Below the pieces are notes generated by a model. That model was not told where the DNA came from and did no database searches. It was given only the letters and a program-made list of their open reading frames with translations. From Amycolatopsis decaplanina DSM 44594 (lineage in GTDB: Bacteria > Actinomycetota > Actinomycetes > Mycobacteriales > Pseudonocardiaceae), in contig NZ_AOHO01000045.1 of assembly GCF_000342005.1 (NCBI RefSeq), positions 62,001-126,000 of the forward strand: DNA of 64,000 nucleotides, in the 5' to 3' direction. Position 1 is the first letter of the stretch, and every line of letters begins with the position of its first letter. Shown piece by piece: positions 44,478 through 52,533 of the stretch. Position numbers and translations under genes: made by a program.

Positions 44478-45022
44478 GGGAGACGGCGCAGGAACTCCGG
44501 TGGAACGGCGGCGGTGAGCCAGACGCCGTTCGCGCTCACCTGGAATTCGTGCCCGGCGGCGGTCATCTCCCGCGCGTCCACGGCGAGCAGGACCGGGACG
44601 CCGCGCCGGGCCCCGACGGTTCGCGCGGTGTCCACGGTCGCCGAGAGATGCACGGCGTGCCGCTTCATCGGCCGGAGGCCCTCGTGCATGATCGCGCCGA
44701 GGAACCGGGACACGGTGCCGTGGTAGAGCACGTCCGGCGGGATGGCGGCGGGCAGTGCGAGGTCGACGTCGACACTGTGGCCCTGGCTGGCGCGGATCCG
44801 CCGCCCGTCCTCGTCGAAGGCGAAGCGCCTCTTGTCGTTGTCCTCGACCACTTCGTCGAGTTCGGCGCGGGTGAGGGCAAAGCCGTTGCGCCGCAGGGCG
44901 GCCAAGAGCGTGTCGACTTCGGCCCAGCCGTCAGGGGTGAGGGTGATCCCGATGTCGCCGGGTGCGTGCCGCAGATGCCGGGAGAGCCGTTTCGAGGCCC
45001 GGATGAGGTGTTTCTTGTCCAT
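44474..45022 (-). CDS. kptA: RNA 2'-phosphotransferase, Tpt1/KptA family
   Basis: A 182-residue enzyme. Family residues are present: LSRHLRH (13-19), RASQGHS (77-83), LYHGT (99-103) and GLRPMKRHAVHLS (115-127), which hold the catalytic Arg-His-Arg-Arg set. In yeast Tpt1 moves the 2'-phosphate left by tRNA splicing to NAD; bacteria lack that splicing, so the natural substrate here is unknown (RNA repair or ADP-ribosylation of RNA ends have been proposed). The ATG at 45022 trims an unlikely extension. It lies 46 bases from soxR on the same strand. Confidence 0.9.
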   Translation of the reverse strand: MDKKHLIRASKRLSRHLRHAPGDIGITLTPDGWAEVDTLLAALRRNGFALTRAELDEVVEDNDKRRFAFDEDGRRIRASQGHSVDVDLALPAAIPPDVLYHGTVSRFLGAIMHEGLRPMKRHAVHLSATVDTARTVGARRGVPVLLAVDAREMTAAGHEFQVSANGVWLTAAVPPEFLRRLP

Positions 45023-45068
45023 TTCGCGTCCCAGTGACGCACATCCGGCCCCCGCGTGGCAACGGAAT

Positions 45069-45530
45069 TCAGATGCCGCCCTCGGAGGCCGGGCGCAGTT
45101 TCCCCGCGCCGGGGCCGAAACGGGACATCTGGTCGTCAGCGTTGTAGAGCCCGCAGCTGCGCAGGGAAAGGCAGCCGCAGCCGACACACCCGGTCAGCCT
45201 GTCGCGCAGCCGCTGCAACGCGTCGATCCGCGCGTCGAGTTCGTCCTGCCAGCCCCGCGAAAGGCGGGCCCAGTCGGCCTTGGTGGGGGCGTGGTCCCTG
45301 GGTAAGGTCTCCAGTGCCGAGCTGATGTCGTCCAGACTGAGGCCGACACGCTGCGCGGCACGGATGAAGGCGATCCGGCGCAGCACCGAACGCTGGTACC
45401 GCCGCTGGTTGCCGGCGGAGCGCTCGGAGCTGATCAGCCCTTTGTCCTCGTAGAAACGCAAAGCCGTATGGGGCACGCCGCTGCGGTCGGCGACCTGTCC
45501 GATGCTCAGGTGTTCAGCCAGTCTCGTCAC
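45069..45530 (-). CDS. soxR: Redox-sensitive transcriptional activator SoxR
   Basis: A 153-residue MerR-family regulator: the N-terminal winged helix (LSIGQVADRSGVPHTALRFY), a dimerisation helix and the [2Fe-2S] motif with Cys115, Cys118, Cys120 and Cys126 in CVGCGCLSLRSC. In actinobacteria SoxR responds to redox-active secondary metabolites rather than general superoxide stress. The divergent neighbour is the transketolase pair, with a SoxR-type box between them. Confidence 0.93.
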   Translation of the reverse strand: MTRLAEHLSIGQVADRSGVPHTALRFYEDKGLISSERSAGNQRRYQRSVLRRIAFIRAAQRVGLSLDDISSALETLPRDHAPTKADWARLSRGWQDELDARIDALQRLRDRLTGCVGCGCLSLRSCGLYNADDQMSRFGPGAGKLRPASEGGI

Positions 45531-45545
45531 GACGCCAGGCTAGCC

Positions 45546-45576
45546 TTGACTTCGACTTAAGTCGAGGTTGCAACCT
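45546..45576 (+). promoter_or_regulatory. SoxR-type promoter in front of the transketolase genes
   Basis: TTGACT (45546-45551) and CAACCT (45571-45576) are separated by 19 bases, the long spacing of MerR-family promoters. In the spacer lies the near-palindrome CTTCGACTTAAGTCGAGG (45550-45567) with a perfect 14-base core. CAACCT is six bases before the ATG at 45583, so the transcript may be leaderless. Confidence 0.72.
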
Positions 45577-45582
45577 CGGTTC

Positions 45583-46275
45583 ATGACCACTGACATCAAG
45601 ACCGGCTACGAAGATCTGCCGCGGCTGATCTCGCTGATGACCGGGGACGAGAAGCATCAGGCGGCCGCGGAGTCCACTGTGGACGTCTTGTGGGTGCTCT
45701 ACGACCGTGTGCTCGACATCACCCCGGAGAACGTCCGTGACCCCGGCCGCGATCGCTTTCTGCTGTCGAAGGGCCACGGCCCGATGGCCTACTACGCGGT
45801 GCTGGCGAAGAAGGGCTTCATCCGCGAGGAGGAACTCGCCGGCTGGACTTCGGCCGAGTCCCGGCTCGGTCACCATCCCGATCGGGCCAGGCTGCCCGCG
45901 GCCGAAATCTCCAGCGGTTCGCTCGGGCACGGGCTCCCGCTGGCCATCGGTACCGTGTTCGGCCTGCGCGCCAAGGGATTCCGTGACGCCAAGGTCGTCA
46001 CCCTCGTCGGCGACGCGGAACTCGACGAGGGCTCCAACCAAGAGGCCATCGCGATCGCCGGCCGCGTCGGCATGCCGCAGCTGACCGCCGTCGTCGTCGA
46101 CAACTCCTCGGCCACGCACGGCTGGCCCGGCGGGATCGCGCGCCGGTTCGAGGTCGAGGGCTGGACGACCCGCACCGTCGACGGCCGCGATCACGACGCC
46201 CTCCACGAAGCCTTCACCGCACCCCACCCGGACCGGCCGCTCGCCGTGGTCGCGACCGTCGAGCGAAAGGTGTGA
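45583..46275 (+). CDS. Transketolase, N-terminal (thiamine-diphosphate) subunit
   Basis: A 230-residue protein equal to the N-terminal third of a transketolase. ThDP-site stretches are LLSKGHGPMAYYAVLA, GSLGHGLPLAIGT and the metal motif GDAELDEGSNQEA followed by VVVDNSS. It needs the following gene product to form an enzyme. Split transketolases also occur in archaea and in secondary metabolism. Its promoter carries a SoxR box, so the pair probably responds to redox-cycling compounds by moving sugar phosphates, which could supply NADPH or erythrose 4-phosphate; the physiological role is inference. Confidence 0.87.
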   Translation: MTTDIKTGYEDLPRLISLMTGDEKHQAAAESTVDVLWVLYDRVLDITPENVRDPGRDRFLLSKGHGPMAYYAVLAKKGFIREEELAGWTSAESRLGHHPDRARLPAAEISSGSLGHGLPLAIGTVFGLRAKGFRDAKVVTLVGDAELDEGSNQEAIAIAGRVGMPQLTAVVVDNSSATHGWPGGIARRFEVEGWTTRTVDGRDHDALHEAFTAPHPDRPLAVVATVERKV

Positions 46276-46279
46276 ATCC

Positions 46280-47170
46280 GTGAACATGCGTGAAACGTTC
46301 CTCAGCGCCACCGCCGAGGTACTCGACACCGACCCGAACGTCGCCGTCGTGCTCGCCGACATCTCCGCGGCACAACTCGCCTTCGCCGCGCGGAAACACC
46401 CCGACCGGGTGCTCAACGTCGGCATCCGCGAACAGCTGATGATGAGCACCGCGGGCGGACTGGCGCTGGCCGGGATGCGCCCGATCGTCCACACCTTCTC
46501 GTCGTTCCTCGTGGAGCGTGCGTTCGAGCAGGTCAAACTCGACCTCGGGCACCAGGACGTCGGCGCCGTGCTGGTGTCCTCGGGCGCCTCCTACGACATG
46601 CCGACCGCCGGGCGGACACATCAGGCGCCCGGGGACGTCGCCCTCATCGGCACGTTGCCGGGCTGGACCGTGCACGTGCCGGGGCATCCGGAGGAGGCGC
46701 GGCGGCTGTTGCTCGAATCCATCCCGGGCGACGGGCGCGTCTATCTCCGGCTTTCCGCACAGGAGAACGCGGAACCGCATCTGGGCGCGGGCCTGCAGAC
46801 ACTGCGCGAAGGCGGGCGAGGTGTGGTGGTGGCCGTCGGGCCGATGCTCGACAGGGTGCTGGAAGCGACCGCCGATCTCGACGTGACCGTGCTCTACACC
46901 TCGACCATCCGGCCGTTCGACGCCGGCGGGCTGCGCTCGGCCGTCGAAGCCGCCGGGACCACCGACATCGTGCTGATCGAGCCCTACCTCGCGGGCACAT
47001 CGGCGCACGCGGTGTCGGACGCTTTGCCCGGAACGCCGCACCGGCTGCTCTCACTCGGCGTGCGGCGCGACGCGGAAGTACGGATCTACGGCGAAATGGC
47101 CGATCACGACCTCGCGCACGGCCTCGACGCCGGTTCGATCACCTTGTCCGTCAAGGAATTCCTCCGCTAG
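46280..47170 (+). CDS. Transketolase, C-terminal (pyrimidine-binding) subunit
   Basis: A 296-residue partner of the preceding protein, with the Pyr domain (1-165) and C-terminal domain (170-296). VLNVGIREQLMMSTAGGLAL holds the glutamate that activates ThDP, and TFSSFLVERAFEQVKLD is a typical helix. The GTG at 46280 follows the upstream stop by five bases; an ATG lies two codons on. Both subunits appear intact. Confidence 0.87.
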   Translation: MNMRETFLSATAEVLDTDPNVAVVLADISAAQLAFAARKHPDRVLNVGIREQLMMSTAGGLALAGMRPIVHTFSSFLVERAFEQVKLDLGHQDVGAVLVSSGASYDMPTAGRTHQAPGDVALIGTLPGWTVHVPGHPEEARRLLLESIPGDGRVYLRLSAQENAEPHLGAGLQTLREGGRGVVVAVGPMLDRVLEATADLDVTVLYTSTIRPFDAGGLRSAVEAAGTTDIVLIEPYLAGTSAHAVSDALPGTPHRLLSLGVRRDAEVRIYGEMADHDLAHGLDAGSITLSVKEFLR

Positions 47171-47180
47171 CGTCACCAGG

Positions 47181-47609
47181 ATGACGAAGATCCGCCCGCT
47201 CGCGCTCGGAGTCATCCGCCGCGGCGAAGACGTTCTCGTGTTCGAAGGCCGTGACAACACCAAAGGCGTGACCTATCACCGGCCCCTCGGCGGCGGAATC
47301 GAGTTCGGGGAGACCGCCGCCGAGGCGCTGCACCGCGAATTCCAGGAGGAACTCGCGGCGGAGCTGACCTCGGTCGAGCAGATCGCCGTGCTGGAGAACG
47401 TGTACACCTTCGAGGGCAGGCCGGGGCACGAGATCGTGTTCCTGTTCACCGCCGACCTGACCGACAAGGCGTTCTATGAGCGCGACGAGGTCGGTGTGGT
47501 GCTCGACGACGGCGCGCGCGTGCACTGGCTGCCGATGGCCGACGTGGCGAGCGGCAAGGCGATCCTGTACCCGGACGGGCTCGCGGACCTCCTTTCAGCG
47601 CAGGACTGA
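47181..47609 (+). CDS. Nudix hydrolase
   Basis: A 142-residue Nudix protein with a complete box at residues 38-60 (GGIEFGETAAEALHREFQEE), including Arg52, Glu53, Glu56 and Glu57. It hydrolyses some nucleoside-diphosphate-linked compound; the substrate is not predictable. TAGCGT lies seven bases before the ATG, compatible with its own leaderless transcript, although it also follows the transketolase genes by ten bases. Its 3' end overlaps that of the NIPSNAP gene by 15 bases. Confidence 0.9.
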   Translation: MTKIRPLALGVIRRGEDVLVFEGRDNTKGVTYHRPLGGGIEFGETAAEALHREFQEELAAELTSVEQIAVLENVYTFEGRPGHEIVFLFTADLTDKAFYERDEVGVVLDDGARVHWLPMADVASGKAILYPDGLADLLSAQD

Positions 47610-48278
47610 CCGCGCGGTCGGCGTCAGTTCCAGTTGCTGCCATGGACGTTCGAGCCTGCCTTCGAGTGCGGCACCCGTCCGGTCGAGGAGCTCACGGCGC
47701 GCGGCCAGCTCACCGGCGTCGGCGAACTTCGAGAACCAGACGAACACCGTCTCGTTCTCCCTCACGGGCAGACGGGGGAAGGTGTTCTCGGCCGGTTCCG
47801 TCTCGAAATGGCCGAACGTCTCCACACCGGACTCCCGTAGCGCGGGAGCCACGGTTTCCGCGAAGTACTCGGAGAACTCCTTGACCGGACCGACCGGATG
47901 GCACACCGTCACCAGCACCCGGGAATCCCCGGCACCGCCGTGAGCGGGGAAGCCCGGCCCGGACGGCCGCAGCAACAGGACGTCGGAAGCGTCGATCATC
48001 GTCTCGTTCGCCGCCGGTCCGTGTTCCTCCCACACGGGCCCGTAGTAGAACGATTCGAGTGCGGCCCGCCTGGTCTCCATGTCCCGGAAACCGCGCAGCC
48101 ACACGAACCTGTCCGGCTCCGCCGGTTCGCGGAACAGACCGAACAGGCGCATGCCGCAGGCTTCCTGGCTCTCCACGAACTCGCGCTCGAAGAGCTCGAC
48201 CAGCTCGTCCCGGCGGCCGGGGTGCAGGGTGTACCGGCGCAGCTCGACGACGGACTGGAACTCGGTGGAATCGGTCAT
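47595..48278 (-). CDS. NIPSNAP family protein
   Basis: A 227-residue protein with two tandem dimeric alpha/beta-barrel (ferredoxin-like) NIPSNAP domains: VVELRRYTLHPGRRDELVEL at the start with FVWLRGFRDMETR, and a second half with VFVWFSKFADAGE. Bacterial NIPSNAP proteins are uncharacterised and may be monooxygenase-like or bind small molecules. The stop lies within the end of the convergent Nudix gene. Confidence 0.85.
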   Translation of the reverse strand: MTDSTEFQSVVELRRYTLHPGRRDELVELFEREFVESQEACGMRLFGLFREPAEPDRFVWLRGFRDMETRRAALESFYYGPVWEEHGPAANETMIDASDVLLLRPSGPGFPAHGGAGDSRVLVTVCHPVGPVKEFSEYFAETVAPALRESGVETFGHFETEPAENTFPRLPVRENETVFVWFSKFADAGELAARRELLDRTGAALEGRLERPWQQLELTPTARSVLR

Positions 48279-48334
48279 GCGCGGACCCTAGAGGCCCGCA
48301 CCGACAGTTTTCGGCGGCTCGGCTTTTCGACGGC

Positions 48335-49507
48335 TCAGCGGAAGGCGGCGAGACCGGTGACCGACTGGCCGAGCGAGAGCGCGTGCATCTCTTCGGTGCC
48401 CTCGTAGGTCAACACGGTTTCGAGGTTCGACATATGCCGCATCACCGGATACTCCAGTGAGATCCCGTTGGCTCCGAGCATGGCGCGCGCGGTCCTGGCG
48501 ACCTCCAGCGCGGAGCGGACGTTGGCGAGCTTGCCGAAGCTGACGTGGTTGTGGTGCAGTGTCCCGGCGTCCTTGAGGCGTCCGATCCGCAGCGCGACCA
48601 GCCCGGCGCGGTTGACCTCGACGACGAGGTCGGCGAGCTTGCGCTGGGTGAGCTGGAACCCGGCCAGCGGTTTGCCGAACTGTTCCCGGCTCAGCGTGTA
48701 CTCCAGCGCGGATTCGTAGCAGGAACGAGCGGCGCCGACGACGCCGAACAGGATCCCGTAGCGCGCCTCGTTCAAGCAGGACAGCGGCCCGCGTAGCCCC
48801 CTGACCTCGGGGAACGCCGCGGAATCCGGCAGGCGGACGCCGTCGAGCACGAGTTCCGCGGTCAGCGAGGCCCGCAGCGACAGCTTGTGCTTGACCTCGT
48901 TCGCGGTGAAGCCCGGCGTGTTCGTGGGGACGACGAAGCCGCGCACGCCTTCGTCGGTCTGCGCCCAGACGACCGCGACGTCGGCCACGGTTCCGTTGGT
49001 GATCCACATCTTCGTGCCGCTCAGCACCCAGTCCGAGCCGTCGCGCACCGCGCGGGTCCGCATGCTGCCGGGGTCACTGCCGGCGTCCGGTTCGGTCAGG
49101 CCGAAGCAGCCGAGCGCCTCACCGGCGGCCATCCGCGGCAGCCACTCCTGCTTCTGCTCCTCGGTGCCCCATTCGTGGATCGCGTACATCGCCAGCGAGC
49201 CCTGCACCGAGACGAAGCTGCGCAGCCCGGAGTCGACGGCCTCCAGTTCACGGCAGGCGATGCCGTAGGCGACGGCGCTGGTCCCGGCGCAGCCGTAGCC
49301 CTCCAGATGCATGCCGAGGAGTCCGAGCTGCCCGAAGCCCTTGGCGAGCTCGGCGGCGGGCAGGGCGCCCGTTTCGTACCATTCGGCGACGTTCGGCAGG
49401 AGCTGGTCGTGCGCGTAGGAGCGCACGGCGTCACGCATGGCCCGGTCCTCGGCGGAGAGCTCGGCGTCGAGATCGAGGAAGTCGCGCGGATCCGGGCTGC
49501 TGCTCAT
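48335..49507 (-). CDS. Acyl-CoA dehydrogenase, glutaryl-CoA dehydrogenase-like
   Basis: A 390-residue flavoprotein of the acyl-CoA dehydrogenase family. FAD/substrate stretches are CFGLTEPDAGSDPGSMRTRA and KMWITNGTVADV; the catalytic base is Glu369 in LTYEGTEEMH, as in glutaryl-CoA dehydrogenases, and an arginine in SLRASLTAELV fits that subfamily. It would oxidise glutaryl-CoA to crotonyl-CoA during lysine or tryptophan breakdown; this substrate is probable, not proven. It stands as a single gene. Confidence 0.88.
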   Translation of the reverse strand: MSSSPDPRDFLDLDAELSAEDRAMRDAVRSYAHDQLLPNVAEWYETGALPAAELAKGFGQLGLLGMHLEGYGCAGTSAVAYGIACRELEAVDSGLRSFVSVQGSLAMYAIHEWGTEEQKQEWLPRMAAGEALGCFGLTEPDAGSDPGSMRTRAVRDGSDWVLSGTKMWITNGTVADVAVVWAQTDEGVRGFVVPTNTPGFTANEVKHKLSLRASLTAELVLDGVRLPDSAAFPEVRGLRGPLSCLNEARYGILFGVVGAARSCYESALEYTLSREQFGKPLAGFQLTQRKLADLVVEVNRAGLVALRIGRLKDAGTLHHNHVSFGKLANVRSALEVARTARAMLGANGISLEYPVMRHMSNLETVLTYEGTEEMHALSLGQSVTGLAAFR

Positions 49508-49591
49508 GCGGTCACTCCTGGTCGGCTAGGTGGGGCACCTTCCCAAGAAGAAAACCACACACACGACCGGAGTCGGGTGTCAGCGATCGCG

Positions 49592-49759
49592 TCATCCGGT
49601 GGTCTTCGTCACCTGAACCGATGCCGTGGCCGTTTGCGCGGGGGCGGACCGCCGCTTCTGCGCCGGGATCAGCAGCTCCGTGAAAGTAGGGAAAGGCACG
49701 CTTTCGATGTCTTCGCGCCAGGCGCTGAGCAGGCGGGTCAGGTCGTCGGCGTCCTGCAT
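49592..49759 (-). CDS. Small hypothetical protein (55 residues)
   Basis: A short frame reading MQDADDLTRLLSAWREDIES and ending ATASVQVTKTTG. The ATG at 49759 follows GGAGGAACG, and nearly all third codon positions are G or C, so I think it is a real gene. The first 30 residues form an acidic amphipathic helix followed by FPTFTELLIP. I do not recognise it. It lies between the acyl-CoA dehydrogenase gene and hisH; the rest of this 370-base gap holds nothing further that I can see. Confidence 0.55.
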   Translation of the reverse strand: MQDADDLTRLLSAWREDIESVPFPTFTELLIPAQKRRSAPAQTATASVQVTKTTG

Positions 49760-49867
49760 CGTTCCTCCATAAGTGCAGGGCGGTCCTGCGCCGGCCTTTC
49801 ACTCGGAGTCGTTATTACCCAGACGAGTGAAGGACGAAACAGGGAATCCGCGGAAAATCCGGTCCGC

Positions 49868-49873
49868 TAACCT
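49868..49873 (+). promoter_or_regulatory. -10 box of a predicted leaderless hisH transcript
   Basis: TAACCT lies six bases before the hisH GTG, and no ribosome site is visible. A promoter here is needed because hisB ends 11 kb upstream in a terminator. Confidence 0.5.
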
Positions 49874-49879
49874 GGGCGC

Positions 49880-50518
49880 GTGGCTACTCCTCGCGTGGTG
49901 ATCCTGGACTACGGGTCCGGCAACCTCCGGTCCGCCGAACGCGCTGTTCAGCGTGTCGGCGCCGACGTCGAGGTCACGGCCGACCCGCATGCCGCGCTCG
50001 AGGCCGACGGCCTGGTCGTCCCCGGTGTCGGTGCCTTCTCCGCCTGCATGGAGGGCCTGCGGTCGGTGTCGGGGGAGAAGATCATCGGCAAGCGCCTCGC
50101 CGGCGGCCGTCCCGTGCTCGGCATCTGCGTCGGCATGCAGATCCTGTTCGAACGCGGTGTCGAGCACGGCGTGGAGACCGAGGGCACCGGTGAGTGGCCG
50201 GGCACGGTCGACAGGCTGGAGGCCGACGTCCTGCCCCACATGGGCTGGAACACCGTCCGCGCCCCGGAGGACTCGCGGCTGTTCGCCGGGCTCGACGCGG
50301 ACACGCGGTTCTACTTCGTGCACTCCTACGCCGTGCGGACCTGGGAACTGGACTCCGGCCTCGCCGGGCAGCAGCCCAAGGTGACCTGGGCGAATCACGG
50401 CCAGGACTTCGTCGCCGCCGTCGAGAACGGGCCGCTGTGGGCGACCCAGTTCCACCCGGAGAAGTCCGGTGACGCGGGGGCGCACCTGCTGCGCAACTGG
50501 CTCCAGACCCTCGCCTAG
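49880..50518 (+). CDS. hisH: Imidazole glycerol phosphate synthase, glutaminase subunit
   Basis: A 212-residue class I glutamine amidotransferase with the triad Cys83 (GICVGMQ), His192 and Glu194 (QFHPEKSG) and oxyanion strand VPGVGAF. It releases ammonia that HisF uses on PRFAR to make IGP and AICAR. It is followed by priA nine bases later. HisF is encoded 4 kb downstream. Confidence 0.96.
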   Translation: MATPRVVILDYGSGNLRSAERAVQRVGADVEVTADPHAALEADGLVVPGVGAFSACMEGLRSVSGEKIIGKRLAGGRPVLGICVGMQILFERGVEHGVETEGTGEWPGTVDRLEADVLPHMGWNTVRAPEDSRLFAGLDADTRFYFVHSYAVRTWELDSGLAGQQPKVTWANHGQDFVAAVENGPLWATQFHPEKSGDAGAHLLRNWLQTLA

Positions 50519-50527
50519 AGTGGGCGC

Positions 50528-51265
50528 GTGACTTTCACGCTCCTTCCCGCCGTTGATGTGGCCGATGGCCAGGCCGTGCGACTCGTCCAGGGCGAGGCCG
50601 GCACCGAAACCTCCTATGGCAGCCCGCTGGAGGCGGCACTCGCCTGGCAGCGTGACGGGGCGGAGTGGATCCATCTGGTGGACCTCGACGCCGCGTTCGG
50701 CAAGGGCTCCAACCGTGAACTGCTGGCCGACGTCGTGGCGAAGCTGGACGTCCAGGTGGAGCTGTCCGGTGGCATCCGCGACGACGCCTCACTGGAGGCC
50801 GCGCTGGCCACCGGTGCCCGCCGGGTCAACCTCGGCACCGCGGCGCTGGAGGACCCGGAGTGGACCGCGAAGGTCGTCTCCTCCTACGGCGACCGCGTCG
50901 CCATCGGGCTGGACGTGCGGATCACCGAAGCCGGGCACCGGCTGTCCGCCCGGGGCTGGACGCAGGACGGCGGTGACCTCTGGGAGGTCCTCGACCGGCT
51001 CGACCGCGACGGCGCGCAGCGCTACGTCGTCACCGATGTGAGCAAGGACGGCACCCTCCAGGGCCCGAACATCGACCTGCTCCGCGAGGTCGCCGCCCGC
51101 ACCGACGCGCCGGTCATCGCCTCCGGCGGCGTGTCCAGTGTGGACGATCTCCGCGCGCTGGCCGCGCTGGCCCGCGACGGTGTGGAGGGCTCCATCGTCG
51201 GTAAGGCGCTCTACGCCGGCGCGTTCACCCTGCCCGAGGCTCTCGCCGCCGTCGCGGAGTTCTGA
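50528..51265 (+). CDS. priA: Bifunctional HisA/TrpF isomerase PriA
   Basis: A 245-residue TIM barrel. It has [17 protein letters not shown] at strand 1, [13 protein letters not shown] at strand 3, [13 protein letters not shown] and [14 protein letters not shown] at strand 6, matching actinobacterial HisA/PriA. In actinobacteria this enzyme isomerises both ProFAR (histidine) and phosphoribosyl anthranilate (tryptophan). The trp genes at 57.7-62.9 kb include no trpF, which supports the double role. TAGAGT lies six bases before the GTG, so a second, leaderless transcript may begin here. Confidence 0.93.
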   Translation: MTFTLLPAVDVADGQAVRLVQGEAGTETSYGSPLEAALAWQRDGAEWIHLVDLDAAFGKGSNRELLADVVAKLDVQVELSGGIRDDASLEAALATGARRVNLGTAALEDPEWTAKVVSSYGDRVAIGLDVRITEAGHRLSARGWTQDGGDLWEVLDRLDRDGAQRYVVTDVSKDGTLQGPNIDLLREVAARTDAPVIASGGVSSVDDLRALAALARDGVEGSIVGKALYAGAFTLPEALAAVAEF

Positions 51266-51345
51266 GCTTTACCTCCCGGGTAATCGACGCCACTCGCCGG
51301 TTCGGTCAGGATCCCTTCCAGGACAACGAAACCTGGAGGGACACC

Positions 51346-51693
51346 ATGACCGCCTACGGGCTCGCCCACCTTCGCCCCGCCGCCGTGCTGGCGGAAGAGG
51401 TCTTCGAGTACATGGAACGGATCCAGGCCACGCTCGATCCCTTCGGCGGCAGGTTCCTCGTGCACGGAGCCGGGGTTCAGGTCGTCGAGGGGGAGTGGCC
51501 GGGGGCGCTGGTGCTCATCGAGTTCCCGAGCCTCGATGCCGCGCGGGAGTGGTACGACTCGCCCGCGTACCAGGAGATCCTGCACCTGCGGGCGGACCAC
51601 ATCCCCGGCGACCTGATCCTGGTGGAGGGATGCGGGCCGGACCACGACTCGGCGGCGCTGGCGGCCGGGCTGCGGGCACTTCAGGCCTCGTGA
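51346..51693 (+). CDS. DUF1330 family protein
   Basis: A 115-residue dimeric alpha/beta-barrel protein: RFLVHGAGVQVVEGEWPGAL, then LIEFPSLDAAREWYDSPAYQ are the DUF1330 signature. The function of the family is unknown. The ATG at 51346 follows CTGGAGGGA. It ends within the shared palindromic terminator. Confidence 0.88.
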   Translation: MTAYGLAHLRPAAVLAEEVFEYMERIQATLDPFGGRFLVHGAGVQVVEGEWPGALVLIEFPSLDAAREWYDSPAYQEILHLRADHIPGDLILVEGCGPDHDSAALAAGLRALQAS

Positions 51694-51732
51694 GCGGTGA
51701 GGACGGTTAGAACCGTCCTCACCGCTCACGAG
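51687..51732. terminator. Bidirectional terminator, shared palindrome family, copy 3
   Basis: A perfect 46-base palindrome (22-base arms, two-base loop) starting CTCGTGAGCGGTGAGGACGG, at the stop of the DUF1330 gene and eight bases from the convergent PPOX gene. Core GGACGGTT-AG-AACCGTCC is shared with copy 2. Confidence 0.88.
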
Positions 51733-51739
51733 ACCGAGG

Positions 51740-52126
51740 TCATTCCGCCAGCTTGATCGCGATTCCCACCGTCCGGTCCTTCGGCCCCCGCAGCCTGCTG
51801 AAGAACATCGTGACCCGCCCGGTGATCCCGTACTTCCGCGCGATCACCTTGCGCACGCGTTCGGTTCCGTCGAGGTCCAGCAGCCGCGCCTCACCCGCGA
51901 CGACGTCGCCATGGGTCTTGCCGCCGCGGAAGTCGCAGGCCTGGACCTCGACCCGGCCGCTGTTGCGGATGCGCTTGACCTTGCCCGCCTTCCGCTCGGA
52001 CCAGAGCACCAGTTCGCCGCCGTCGCCCGCCGCCCAGACCGGCGTCGGCACCGGGGTGCCGTTCTTGCGGAAGGTGGTCAGGACGACATACTTCTCGGCG
52101 GCGATCCGCTCGAACTCCGATCCCAT
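51740..52126 (-). CDS. PPOX-class F420-dependent oxidoreductase
   Basis: A 128-residue split-barrel flavin/F420-binding protein: EKYVVLTTFRKNGTPVPTPV, then GELVLWSERKAGKVKRIRNS and VQACDFRGG. The family in actinobacteria reduces varied substrates with coenzyme F420; the substrate is unknown. It acts in the cytosol and stands alone. Confidence 0.87.
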   Translation of the reverse strand: MGSEFERIAAEKYVVLTTFRKNGTPVPTPVWAAGDGGELVLWSERKAGKVKRIRNSGRVEVQACDFRGGKTHGDVVAGEARLLDLDGTERVRKVIARKYGITGRVTMFFSRLRGPKDRTVGIAIKLAE

Positions 52127-52189
52127 GTGGAGAGTCTAGGGCGTCCGGCGCCGCAACGTCGCCGCGCCGAGGACCAGCGCGGCCAGGGC

Positions 52190-52431
52190 TCAGGCTTCGA
52201 CGGCGCAGGAAAGCGGCATCACGTGCGAAAGCCAGTTCAGGAGCCGGCTCATCTCCCCGCGCGGCACGAACAGTCCGTGATCGGCGAGCCCGACCTCGCC
52301 GATCACGCTGTCCACATCGGACACCGGCGCGTGATCCGGCCGCGCGGCGTCTCGAACCCGATGTCCCCGACGACTTCGCGGCCGCCGCGGACGACCCGCG
52401 GGCCCGTCACGGAGATCGCCGAATTAGCCAT
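52190..52431 (-). pseudogene. Relic of an ABC transporter (ATPase and permease pieces)
   Basis: The minus strand starts MANSAISVTGPRVVRGGREV, the N-terminus of an ABC ATPase, and stays open for some 40 codons. After a frame change it reads SDVDSVIGEVGLADH, a middle piece of such an ATPase, then directly LNWLSHVMPLSCAVEA, the end of an ABC-2 permease. So the Walker A and B regions and most of the permease were deleted, fusing fragments of two genes. It fills most of the gap between the PPOX gene and the membrane protein at 52534. Confidence 0.6.
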
Positions 52432-52533
52432 ACGTTCAATTCTGTGCCCGTTGAGAAGCGCGAGCCAAGAGGACATGTTCCAGGACAGCCGGACGGCGAT
52501 GCCCGGGTAGCGGTGACGAGCAAGCGCCCGTCA

